9,329 nucleotides of DNA from JBHEKP01 sp041859375 (GTDB taxonomy: Bacteria; Hydrogenedentota; Hydrogenedentia; Hydrogenedentales; CAITNO01), in NCBI GenBank assembly GCA_041859375.1, contig JBHEKP010000124.1, forward strand, positions 1 through 9,329. The letters run 5' to 3'. This document shows, piece after piece, positions 1 through 5,917 of this stretch. Position 1 is the first letter of the stretch. Every line of letters begins with the position of its first letter. The notes under the pieces are model-generated. The model was not told the DNA's origin, made no database searches, and worked only from the letters and a program-made list of their open reading frames with translations. The position numbers and the translations under genes were made by a program.

Positions 1-358
1 CATCATCCCCTATTTCGGCGGCATGGACAACCGGCCGCTGGTGCGGCGGATCATCTCGCGGACCTTCACGCTGCTGGTGAACCTGCTCAGCGGCAACCGC
101 ATCGGCTACTACAACGGCGCGGTGGTGCACCTGCGGGAGAATGTGCTCCGGCGGCATCCCGGCACGAAGGGTTTCGCCTACCAGGCGGAACTGATCACGC
201 TGCTGCTGGCGCGCGGGGCGAGTTATGTCCAGGTGGAGGTGCCAAGCGAGGAGCGGCAGCACGGGGTGTCGAAGGCCTTCCGCCCGATGAACTGCCTGTC
301 CGTCGGGCACAGCCTGTTCAAGATCGGCCTGAGGCGGCTGCGGGGGCCCGCGGACTGA
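1..358 (+). CDS. Glycosyltransferase family 2, C-terminal fragment (5' end outside window)
   Basis: The reading frame is open from base 2 and ends at TGA 356-358, so the gene starts upstream of the window; the ATG at 23 is internal. The visible part starts IIPYFGGMDNRPL. It then shows the end of a DPM1-like (polyprenol-phosphate sugar synthase type) GT2 catalytic domain: an NRIGYYNG segment, then GFAYQAELITLLLARGASY and a VEVPSEER segment ending in HGVSKAF. This matches the usual 'GF.yqaEll..a...G....EVP....R..G.SK' block that closes such domains. Enzymes of this kind transfer a sugar from a nucleotide-sugar donor, often to a polyprenyl phosphate at the inner face of the membrane. No C-terminal membrane helix pair is visible; the protein ends in a basic tail, RRLRGPAD. 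It is convergent with the radical SAM gene, with only 9 bp between the two stops. The donor and acceptor cannot be read from this fragment. Confidence 0.82.
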   Translation, partial: IIPYFGGMDNRPLVRRIISRTFTLLVNLLSGNRIGYYNGAVVHLRENVLRRHPGTKGFAYQAELITLLLARGASYVQVEVPSEERQHGVSKAFRPMNCLSVGHSLFKIGLRRLRGPAD

Positions 359-367
359 CCGGCCGGC

Positions 368-1441
368 CTAGATGAAGTTCACATGGCCCGGCGGGTTTTT
401 CAGCTCCCACAGGTACCGGTTTACCTCGTCCATGCGGCAGTTCACACGGCACTGGCAGGTGTCCATCTCGTTTTCCACCCACGCCAGCGCCTTCATGCGC
501 CGTTCCCCGTCCCATACCTCGCTGAAGGTGTTCGTGTTCAGGTTTCCAAAATAAAACCTGTCGTCGTTGAGGTGGTTGCAGCAGCCCCACACGTCGGCTC
601 CCGCGTCTATGTAGGTCCAGAAGCGCATGGCATAACAGCGCTTGTAGGGGCGTTCGCCGCTGTCCCACTTTTGCATGGCCTGGGCGCGGAAGGTGACGGA
701 GAATCCGGGGGCGCCGAGCGCCTCCACCGCGCCGCGCATTTTCACGTCCTCCGCGTAGGAAATGTCGCTGTACTGTTCCGTCCGGCTCTGCGGGTGCTGG
801 GAGTAGGGCTTCACGGAAAGATAGTCCACCCCCAGGGGCTTCAACTGTTCCGCGAGCGGGGCCATCTCGTCCCGGTTCTCGGGCAGGAGCAGCATCTGCA
901 CGCCCAGGGTGCAGCGCCACCCCCTTTCGCGGCGCATGCGCGCCGCCTCCGCCAGGTTGGACAGGATTTGGGCGTAGTCCCCCTTTTTCGCGCGGTGCAG
1001 CTTTTCATGGGTCTCCGCCGAACCGGCGTCCAGGCTGACCCGAATCCACTCGCAGTACGGCAGCAGCTTTTCGGCGCGGTCGGGGGTGAGCAGCACGCCG
1101 TTGGTGTTGACCGCCTGGTCAATGCCGGACTCCTTCCCGTGCCGCACGAACACCTCAAGGTCGGGGTGCAGCAGGGGCTCCCCCTCGCCCGCGTGCATGA
1201 TGCTTTTCACCCCGAGCCGCCCCATCTCCGCCAGGCGGTCCATGAACATGCCCGTGTCCAGGAAGCGTTTGCGGTAGTCCATGAAATCCTTGCCGCAGAA
1301 GCGGCAGCGGTGGTTGCACGCGCCCGAGGGGCTGGTTTCAATGTAGACGGGGACGGTGTTGCCCCCCTGAAGCCATTCGTTCACGCGGGCCACATGGTGG
1401 TGGAGCTTGTGGCCGTCCTGGCGGAAATTGTCCATCTGCAT
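368..1441 (-). CDS. Radical SAM / SPASM-domain protein
   Basis: A 357-residue protein. The radical SAM [4Fe-4S] motif CxxxCxxC is C42, C46 and C49 (ACNHRCRFCGKDF), and a GEGEP segment (residues 85-89) fits the SAM-binding GGEP motif. The middle (about 105-260) reads as the TIM-barrel half, with VNTNGVLLT and RVSLDAGS strands. The C-terminal third carries an auxiliary cluster region of SPASM type: C269, the pair C287-C288 in VWGCCNHL, then a FGNLNTNTFSEVW segment and C329, C331 and C335 in CQCRVNC. Family members use 5'-deoxyadenosyl radical chemistry on peptides, sugars or other small molecules; the substrate is not evident. It is the last gene of a - strand operon, 24 bp after the kinase/nucleotidyltransferase. 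The start could be ATG 1441 or, two codons later, ATG 1435. The second has the better-spaced AGGG upstream. Confidence 0.9.
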   Translation of the reverse strand: MQMDNFRQDGHKLHHHVARVNEWLQGGNTVPVYIETSPSGACNHRCRFCGKDFMDYRKRFLDTGMFMDRLAEMGRLGVKSIMHAGEGEPLLHPDLEVFVRHGKESGIDQAVNTNGVLLTPDRAEKLLPYCEWIRVSLDAGSAETHEKLHRAKKGDYAQILSNLAEAARMRRERGWRCTLGVQMLLLPENRDEMAPLAEQLKPLGVDYLSVKPYSQHPQSRTEQYSDISYAEDVKMRGAVEALGAPGFSVTFRAQAMQKWDSGERPYKRCYAMRFWTYIDAGADVWGCCNHLNDDRFYFGNLNTNTFSEVWDGERRMKALAWVENEMDTCQCRVNCRMDEVNRYLWELKNPPGHVNFI

Positions 1442-1465
1442 GCCCTGCGGCCGCGCCGGGCGGCC

Positions 1466-2995
1466 CTATTTTAGAAGGGAGGTGATGCCGCGCAAGTACG
1501 ACACCGGATCGATGTAACTCTTGTTGCCCATGATGCCGCAGGCGGCGGCGCCCGCCACATTGCCCAGGAAGCCGAGCACCTCTGTGGGCGCGCCGAGGGC
1601 GGCGCAGGGGCCCGTCATGGCCAGGCAGGCGTCGCCCGCGCCGATGCGGTCCACCAGCCGGGTGGAGAACACCGGCGTCACGGTGAAGCCGCGCCGCCCG
1701 TCATAGCCCAGGGTGCCGTTCTGGCCCCGGGTTATGAGCAGGTTTTTGCACCGCATTTGCGCGTACAGGGACTTTGCTATGGACTCGATGCCGGCCTGCT
1801 TCTTCTTCATTTCCAGCCGGGCCTCCGGCTCGTCAATCACCACCAGGTCCGCGCGCGGGTAACGCGAGACGAGGTTGAACCCGTAGTTTCCGGGGTTCAC
1901 CTGGACGGTAATCGCCAAAAACCGCGCCTTTTCGCACAAAACAGACACAACCCGATCTGTTAAAAGCCCGTGGCCGTAGTCAGCCACCACGACCACATCA
2001 TGGGCGGGGGCCAGTTCCGCGACCATTTCGCAGCACCGGTCCTCGTCCTCCGGAAGCAGCGGATCATCGTTCATGTCGTCAATTTCGAGGAGCTTCACGC
2101 TCATGTACTCCTCGATATACCTGCGCTTGACGATGGTGGGGGAGCCGGTTTTGGGGAAGTGGCACAGTTTGACCCGGGCGTCGAGCTGCTCCCGGATGAA
2201 TTCCTCCTGAACCTCCCGGTCGCCCAGCGCGGTCAGGCAGGAAACACCGCCGCAGAACCCGGCGAGATGGTTGTTGATCGCCTGGATGCCGCCGAGGTAC
2301 TTCTCGCCGTAAAGGAACTTGGCGGCGAGAATGGGGTCCTTGTTCGCCTTGTTCATGACGTAGCAGAACATGTACTCGTCAATGATGGTCTCGCCGACGG
2401 TCAGCACCTTCAGGTTCGCCATGCCGCGGACGTAATCGAGCACCGCCTCCTCGGGATAATGCCCCCGGAAAGCGGCCAGATAGTCGCGGACATCGCTGGA
2501 AAACACGTCGGTGTGCCGGTTCACCAGGGCGGAGGCGCTGAAGGTGTCCTCCTCGGTGAAATGAATGCGCCCCCCGGCGGCCTTTACGGCGGCCTCCTCG
2601 CACAGGATGGCGTCCGAATGGTCGCGGGGGCCCTTTTCCTTCACCTCGCCCTTTACGAAGAAGGCGGGCCTGAGTTTGCCGATGGTTTCGACGGCGCTGG
2701 GCCACTCGTTGACCGCCACATAATCCACGCATTCCAGCGCGGCGATGGCCTCGGCGCGCAGCCGCTCCCCGAAGGCGGGGCGGTGGGGGCCCTTGTTCAC
2801 GAAGCGGTCGGGCGTGACCGTCACCACCAGCAGGTCGGCAAGTTTGGCGGCGGCGGCGAAATGCTTGATGTGGCCGATGTGCAGCGGGTCGAAGACGCCA
2901 TGGCAGTGGGCGGCGGCCTTTCCGGCCGCGCGCGCGGCCTCCAGCAGCGCCGCCAGTTCGTCAATGGTTTTTATTTTTCGCGCAGTGTCTGCCAT
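1466..2995 (-). CDS. Bifunctional cytidylyltransferase / PfkB-family sugar kinase, HldE-like with reversed domain order
   Basis: A 509-residue protein. Residues about 28-160 form a nucleotidyltransferase of the RfaE2/HldE-C type: HGVFDPLHIGH with the HxGH motif at 39-42, then VTVTPDRFVNKG, the RPAFGERLRAEAIAALECVDYVAV stretch (numbered 72-95) and FVKGE. Residues about 195-505 form a PfkB (ribokinase-like) kinase: VGETIIDEY, an LGGIQAINN stretch in place of the usual substrate-binding GGxxxN, and DRIGAGDACLAM (449-460) with the GAGD anion hole and D455 as probable catalytic base. In E. coli HldE the kinase comes first; here the order is reversed. HldE phosphorylates heptose-7-phosphate and later makes ADP-heptose; the substrate and nucleotide of this protein are unknown. 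ATG 2995 is preferred because it has GGAA 8 nt upstream; a TTG nine codons earlier (3022) is less likely. It lies 43 bp after the LAB_N gene and 24 bp before the radical SAM gene. Confidence 0.88.
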   Translation of the reverse strand: MADTARKIKTIDELAALLEAARAAGKAAAHCHGVFDPLHIGHIKHFAAAAKLADLLVVTVTPDRFVNKGPHRPAFGERLRAEAIAALECVDYVAVNEWPSAVETIGKLRPAFFVKGEVKEKGPRDHSDAILCEEAAVKAAGGRIHFTEEDTFSASALVNRHTDVFSSDVRDYLAAFRGHYPEEAVLDYVRGMANLKVLTVGETIIDEYMFCYVMNKANKDPILAAKFLYGEKYLGGIQAINNHLAGFCGGVSCLTALGDREVQEEFIREQLDARVKLCHFPKTGSPTIVKRRYIEEYMSVKLLEIDDMNDDPLLPEDEDRCCEMVAELAPAHDVVVVADYGHGLLTDRVVSVLCEKARFLAITVQVNPGNYGFNLVSRYPRADLVVIDEPEARLEMKKKQAGIESIAKSLYAQMRCKNLLITRGQNGTLGYDGRRGFTVTPVFSTRLVDRIGAGDACLAMTGPCAALGAPTEVLGFLGNVAGAAACGIMGNKSYIDPVSYLRGITSLLK

Positions 2996-3032
2996 CTGTT
3001 TGTTCCACGGGAAGTATAACAAAAACCGGGGC

Positions 3033-3057
3033 GGATAATTATCCCCCGCCGGGGGAT
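3033..3057 (-). promoter_or_regulatory. Overlapping palindrome and hairpin at the LAB_N gene / kinase gene junction
   Basis: Two perfect inverted repeats overlap at the 3' end of the LAB_N gene. GGATAATTATCC (3033-3044) is a 12-bp palindrome spanning the stop codon. ATCCCCC-GCC-GGGGGAT (3041-3057) is a 7-bp stem with a 3-nt loop. They share bases 3041-3044, so only one could form in RNA. No U-run follows the stem, so it is not a standard terminator. It could be an operator, an mRNA-stabilising stem, or a chance product of a GC-rich, glycine-coding tail. Confidence 0.3.
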
Positions 3058-3740
3058 GGATTTTCCCGCCCGTCCCCGCCGCCGCCGGAGTCCCCCGCGG
3101 GCAGGTACAGGTTGCGGATGTAAATCAGCCCGTCGGCGATGGTGCCCACCGCAAATATCCAGTCCGCGCGCTGCAGGAAATACGCCATGTGGAAGAGGGT
3201 GCCCAGGATGCTCAGATGCCAGAAGGCGCGGGGGACCACGCTTTTCCGGTTGTATTCCGTGGTGAGCCACTGGACCAGGAAACGGAGGAAGAAAAGGCCC
3301 TGTCCGGCGACCCACACGGCTGACCACAGCCAGAAGCCGCCCGCGCCGCCGCCGCCCGCCGCGCCGTAGGCGCGGTGCCAGGTGAGGAGGGTAAGCACCG
3401 CCGCCGCCGCCACAAGCCCCCCCGCCACGGCATGGACCAGCAGGTTCAGCCCCGGGGAGAGCCGGCCCCGGCCCCGCCAGATGTGGACCAGGTTGCGGGT
3501 GTAGATGACGATGTTGAAGCACAGGCCCAGGGTGCCGCCCGGCGACCCCCGGTACACGGCATAGGGGAACAGGAGCAGGGTTCCGGCGATGCTCATGTAC
3601 CAGAAGGAGACGGGGATGTGGCACTGCTTCCGGAGTTCGGAGAGAATCCACTGCACATAGAAACGGCCAAAAAAAAGCAGCCCCCCCGCCACCCCAAGGA
3701 CGGCCCAGAAATCAACGCCGTTTGTCATAAAACCGGGCAT
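3039..3740 (-). CDS. Membrane protein with two lipid-A-disaccharide-synthase N-terminal (LAB_N) repeats
   Basis: A 233-residue hydrophobic protein. Two copies of the LAB_N domain (Pfam Lipid A biosynthesis N-terminal) align without gaps over 62 residues: residues 23-84 (FFGRFYVQW ... NIVIYTRNL) and 150-211 (FFLRFLVQW ... DGLIYIRNL). Conserved in both are the R-F-x-V-Q-W start, an E, a P, FW, an SI-GTL segment and the ending IY-RNL. A further hydrophobic helix (about 97-120) and a glycine-rich loop (125-136) join them, giving a probable multi-pass inner-membrane protein. No LpxB catalytic glycosyltransferase domain is present; the domain stands alone. Stand-alone LAB_N proteins are often found next to polyprenol glycosyltransferases, and one lies at the left edge. 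ATG 3740 is chosen because GGAAAG sits about 7 nt upstream; a longer frame to 3788 lacks support, and ATG 3728 is badly placed for that site. The tail (213-233) is low-complexity Gly/Pro. Confidence 0.87.
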   Translation of the reverse strand: MPGFMTNGVDFWAVLGVAGGLLFFGRFYVQWILSELRKQCHIPVSFWYMSIAGTLLLFPYAVYRGSPGGTLGLCFNIVIYTRNLVHIWRGRGRLSPGLNLLVHAVAGGLVAAAAVLTLLTWHRAYGAAGGGGAGGFWLWSAVWVAGQGLFFLRFLVQWLTTEYNRKSVVPRAFWHLSILGTLFHMAYFLQRADWIFAVGTIADGLIYIRNLYLPAGDSGGGGDGRENPSPGGG

Positions 3741-3861
3741 GCGCCGCTTTCCAACAGGTTGCAACCGGTGAGGCCCGGCCAAAAACACATCGCATGAAAC
3801 CAGGCGGAAAGTATAGCGGTTTGGGCACGGGAAAGGGTATTGCGGACGGGGTGTATGGGGA

Positions 3862-3948
3862 TGGTGCCGGGAGAGGGGGTCGAACCCTCATGCCCTTGCG
3901 GGCGGTGGATTTTGAGTCCACTGCGTCTGCCGATTCCGCCATCCCGGC
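3862..3948 (-). tRNA. tRNA-Leu (anticodon CAA)
   Basis: Read on the - strand, the acceptor arm GCCGGGA pairs with TCCCGGC (3942-3948 with 3866-3872). It is followed by discriminator A and an encoded CCA (3862-3864). The anticodon stem GTGGA/TCCAC encloses the loop CTCAAAA, giving anticodon CAA, which reads UUG. A long variable arm (CCCG/CGGG-type pairing around GCAA) marks it as a class II tRNA, as expected for leucine. The T arm is GAGGG-TTCGACC-CCCTC. All arms are intact, so it appears functional. No clear terminator follows, so the transcript may run on into the LAB_N gene 122 bp downstream. Confidence 0.96.
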
Positions 3949-3959
3949 GTGGGAGGCGA

Positions 3960-3989
3960 AGTATATACGTTCGCGGCGGCATGGGTCAA
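3960..3989 (-). promoter_or_regulatory. Sigma-70-type promoter for tRNA-Leu
   Basis: On the - strand, TTGACC (3984-3989) is separated by 18 bp from TATACT (3960-3965). Each hexamer matches the consensus at five of six positions. The predicted start point would fall a few bases before the mature 5' end of the tRNA at 3948, leaving a very short leader for RNase P. The same TTTGACCC -35 context recurs upstream of the cyclase gene, which strengthens both. Confidence 0.68.
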
Positions 3990-4002
3990 AGTGGTGAAGG
4001 TT

Positions 4003-4047
4003 ATGGACAGGATGGGCAGGATGGACAAGGTGGACGGGATGGGCGCA
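4003..4047. repeat. 9-bp minisatellite, about five copies
   Basis: Five imperfect 9-bp units stand in tandem: ATGGACAGG, ATGGGCAGG, ATGGACAAG, GTGGACGGG and ATGGGCGCA. They lie in the 126-bp gap between tRNA-Leu and the M28 peptidase gene. Because the period is three codons, a frame running through it shows an MDRMGRMDK-type run, but nothing suggests it is translated. The copies differ by one to three bases, as in an ageing or slipping array. Confidence 0.75.
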
Positions 4048-4074
4048 TCTTCCTTTGTTTTGAGAGGGGGCCCT

Positions 4075-5286
4075 TTATTTGGGCAGGCCCTCCCGGTCGT
4101 ATTTCTCCAGTGCCGCGCCCAGCACACGCGCGCCCTGGACCAGGCAGTTTTCGTCGAGGTTTTCCCAGGTGTCGCGGCGGTTGTGGTAGTAGTGGGCGGG
4201 TGCGGGGTCCATGGCGCAGAGGGCGGCGGCGCGCACCCCGGCCTGGGTGAAGGCGGTGCCGTCGGAGGAGCCGATGGTGACGGTGGCGTAGGGCAGGTCG
4301 AGGCCGCAGGTCTTTGCGGCGTCCTTGAGCAGCGCGCACAGTGCGGGGTCATGGCGGACGCGCCCGTTGAGGTCGCGGTTGTACACGGCCATGTCCTTCA
4401 GGTCGCGCAGGGTATCCACGGCGATGGCCACGGTTTCCACGTCATTCCATTCGGGCTTGTGCTTTTTCACATAGGCGCGGGCGCCTTCCAGCCCCGCCTC
4501 CTCGCAGCCGGTGACCAGCGCCACATACTCGGTGTTTTCCAGCGGGGTTCCGCCCTGCTTCATCCACCGGGCAAGAGCCACCGCCATGAGTGCGCCGCTG
4601 AGGTTGTCCGCCGCGCCGGGGGACGCCACGTCGAAGCGGGTGAAGAAGACCGCGCCGAGCAGCCCCGGCACGGACAAGAGCACCGCAAGGCCCGCCCAGC
4701 GCCAGCCGCCCGCGCCGGTGTCCGCGCCAAAGAGCGCCGCCGCCCAGCACAGCACGGTCACGCACAGGAAGGAGAGCAGGATGCCCGCCACCACCAGGGG
4801 GAAGCGCCCCGGAAACATCTGGTTGAAGCGCCATTCATAGGCGGCGTCGGCGTGGCCGCAGACCACGATGCGGCGGCGTTTTTCGCCGCGCGGCGGCACC
4901 ACGGCAAAGACGTTGCAGGACTCGCTTTTCGGGAAGAACCAGGAAAGGATGTGGGCGTAGAAAAACAGTTCGAGCACAAACACCAAGACGGCAAGGGTCA
5001 CCGGCAGGGGCGAAAGGCGCGGCTCGAGCCAGTAGAGTGGCACGGAACACAGCGCCAGCGACCCGGCCACACAGGGCATGGCCATGAAGGCCTTCTGCGC
5101 CACGGGGAAGGACTCCACCACGGGCGCAAGGCCCGCCTCCTCCAACTGTCCGCGCAGATGCGCCTGACAGGCGCGCTCCCCCGCGCCGCCCGGCGGGCGC
5201 TGGCCGAAGGAATCAATGATGTGGCGTATCTGGGCCATGCAGTAGGCCGCGCATTCCGCCGCCGCGCCGTCGCTCATCCATGCCAT
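4075..5286 (-). CDS. M28-family metallopeptidase with membrane segments
   Basis: A 403-residue protein. All di-zinc M28 aminopeptidase ligands can be placed: H145 and D147 (GHADAAY), bridging D227 (PGAADNLSGA), E262-E263 (GCEEAGLEGA; general base plus ligand), D291 (AVDTL) and H368 (YYHNRRDTWENLD). Spacing from D227 to the end of the site is normal for the family, but H145 to D227 spans about 80 residues rather than about a dozen. The extra stretch holds two hydrophobic segments (about 161-185 and 196-216). Two more lie before H145 (about 68-88 and 94-117). This suggests a membrane-embedded aminopeptidase or related amidohydrolase. No signal peptide is obvious. Start ATG 5286 has GGAGGG at 5294-5299, 7 nt away. 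It is single-gene, divergent from the GxxExxY gene. Substrate unknown. Confidence 0.87.
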   Translation of the reverse strand: MAWMSDGAAAECAAYCMAQIRHIIDSFGQRPPGGAGERACQAHLRGQLEEAGLAPVVESFPVAQKAFMAMPCVAGSLALCSVPLYWLEPRLSPLPVTLAVLVFVLELFFYAHILSWFFPKSESCNVFAVVPPRGEKRRRIVVCGHADAAYEWRFNQMFPGRFPLVVAGILLSFLCVTVLCWAAALFGADTGAGGWRWAGLAVLLSVPGLLGAVFFTRFDVASPGAADNLSGALMAVALARWMKQGGTPLENTEYVALVTGCEEAGLEGARAYVKKHKPEWNDVETVAIAVDTLRDLKDMAVYNRDLNGRVRHDPALCALLKDAAKTCGLDLPYATVTIGSSDGTAFTQAGVRAAALCAMDPAPAHYYHNRRDTWENLDENCLVQGARVLGAALEKYDREGLPK

Positions 5287-5315
5287 GGGGCATCCCTCCA
5301 GTGGTTGGCGGTGGC

Positions 5316-5321
5316 ATTATA
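5316..5321 (-). promoter_or_regulatory. -10 element for the M28 peptidase gene
   Basis: A perfect TATAAT (- strand) lies 30 bp before the start codon and just upstream of the GGAGGG ribosome-binding site, giving a short leader of about 20 nt. No good TTGACA-like -35 is found 16-18 bp further upstream (the best there is CATGAA or GCATGA), so an activator may be needed. Confidence 0.45.
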
Positions 5322-5378
5322 CACACCCGAAAGCTGTTTCATGCTATATTTTTGATCATCACCAACATGGGGGAACCA

Positions 5379-5411
5379 TTGGTCACGCGAAGGCGCGAAA
5401 AGCGCGAAGAA
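5379..5411 (+). repeat. Left inverted repeat bordering the GxxExxY gene
   Basis: The repeat begins TTGGTCACGCGAAGGCGCGA and continues with further CGCGAA units spaced 8-9 bp apart. It matches, in inverted orientation, a block at 5833-5862 that reads TTGGTTCACGCGAAGACGCG on the opposite strand. It ends directly before the purine-rich ribosome-binding site of the GxxExxY gene. Confidence 0.75.
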
Positions 5412-5424
5412 GAAGGGGAAAAAA

Positions 5425-5895
5425 ATGAATTCAGACCTCATTGGGACGAACCCCGACCTTGAGGATCTTTCCGCGATTGTTGTGGACACTGCGTTTCATA
5501 TCCACAGGGAACTGGGCCCGGGGCTGCTTGAATCGGTTTATGAAACAGTTCTCGCAAGATCGCTGGAACGGCGAAACCTCACTGTGGAGCGGCAAAAAAA
5601 CATTGGTTTCACCTTTGACGGGATGGAATTCAACGACGGTCTCCGGGTTGATCTTCTTGTGAACGGCGCGCTGGTCGTTGAATTGAAATCGGTTGAGTCA
5701 CTTGCGCCTGTGCATCACAAGCAATTGCTGACCTACCTTCGCCTCCTCCACCAGCCGTTGGGGTTGCTGATCAATTTTGGCGCGGCAACCTTCAAGGAAG
5801 GAATCAAGCGCATTGTCAACGACCACACCAATTTCGCGTCTTCGCGTCTTCGCGTGAACCAAAACGTGCGGGGGCGTGCCGGTGAAAAAATGTAG
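5425..5895 (+). CDS. GxxExxY family protein (PD-(D/E)XK-like fold)
   Basis: A 156-residue protein with the family signature G33-LL-E36-SV-Y39 in ELGPGLLESVYE. A PD-(D/E)XK-type core is visible: D76 in VDLLVNG and E86-L-K88 in LVVELKSV, followed by HHKQLLTYLRLL (Q100, Y104) and a GLLINFG strand. The biochemical role of the family is not established; a nuclease-like fold is inferred from these residues. Start ATG 5425 follows GAAGGGGAA (5412-5420). Its bases look more AT-rich than its neighbours and the gene is bordered by inverted CGCGAAG repeats. The right repeat lies inside the coding region and encodes residues about 137-146 (FASSRLRVNQ). This fits a gene that travels as a small unit. It is divergent from the M28 gene and convergent with the HAD gene (22 bp between stops). 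Confidence 0.9.
   Translation: MNSDLIGTNPDLEDLSAIVVDTAFHIHRELGPGLLESVYETVLARSLERRNLTVERQKNIGFTFDGMEFNDGLRVDLLVNGALVVELKSVESLAPVHHKQLLTYLRLLHQPLGLLINFGAATFKEGIKRIVNDHTNFASSRLRVNQNVRGRAGEKM
5833..5862 (-). repeat. Right inverted repeat, inside the GxxExxY 3' coding end
   Basis: Three TTCGCG units (TTCGCGTCTTCGCGTCTTCG and onward, + strand) end in TGAACCAA. On the - strand this reads TTGGTTCACGCGAAGACGCG, the partner of the left copy at 5379-5411. The two differ by one inserted T, a G/A change and a shift in the third unit. Confidence 0.75.
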
Positions 5896-5917
5896 GCAAG
5901 ACTGAACGAGGGGCTGA

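Noticed and set aside
359..368. CCGGCCGGCC palindrome between the convergent GT2 and radical SAM genes
   Set aside because: Only ten bases of self-complementary GC sequence with no T-run on either side; not convincing as a bidirectional terminator.
383..1474. 363-residue + strand frame opposite the radical SAM gene
   Set aside because: The opposite strand carries CxxxCxxC and SPASM motifs; the + strand product is Val/His/Gly-rich without recognisable domains.
3012..3017. TATACT-like -10 just before the kinase/nucleotidyltransferase gene
   Set aside because: The -35 position reads TAATTA and the gene sits in an apparent operon; kept only as a remark.
3334..3365. GCC/CCG-rich run as a separate repeat
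   Set aside because: It encodes the glycine/alanine loop of the LAB_N protein and reflects GC-rich codon use rather than a repeat element.
3810..3815. TATACT upstream of the LAB_N gene as a promoter
   Set aside because: No -35-like hexamer lies 16-18 bp upstream (ACCCTT or similar). It may still be a weak promoter, but the evidence is not enough for a feature.
4062..4077. GGGGGCCC-rich sequence after the M28 stop codon as a terminator
   Set aside because: The inverted repeat is very short and no T-run follows on the - strand.
3949..5355. 468-residue open frame on the + strand opposite the M28 peptidase
   Set aside because: It is antisense to a gene with intact M28 ligands and a good ribosome-binding site; long antisense frames are expected in GC-rich coding DNA, and its translation shows no family motif.
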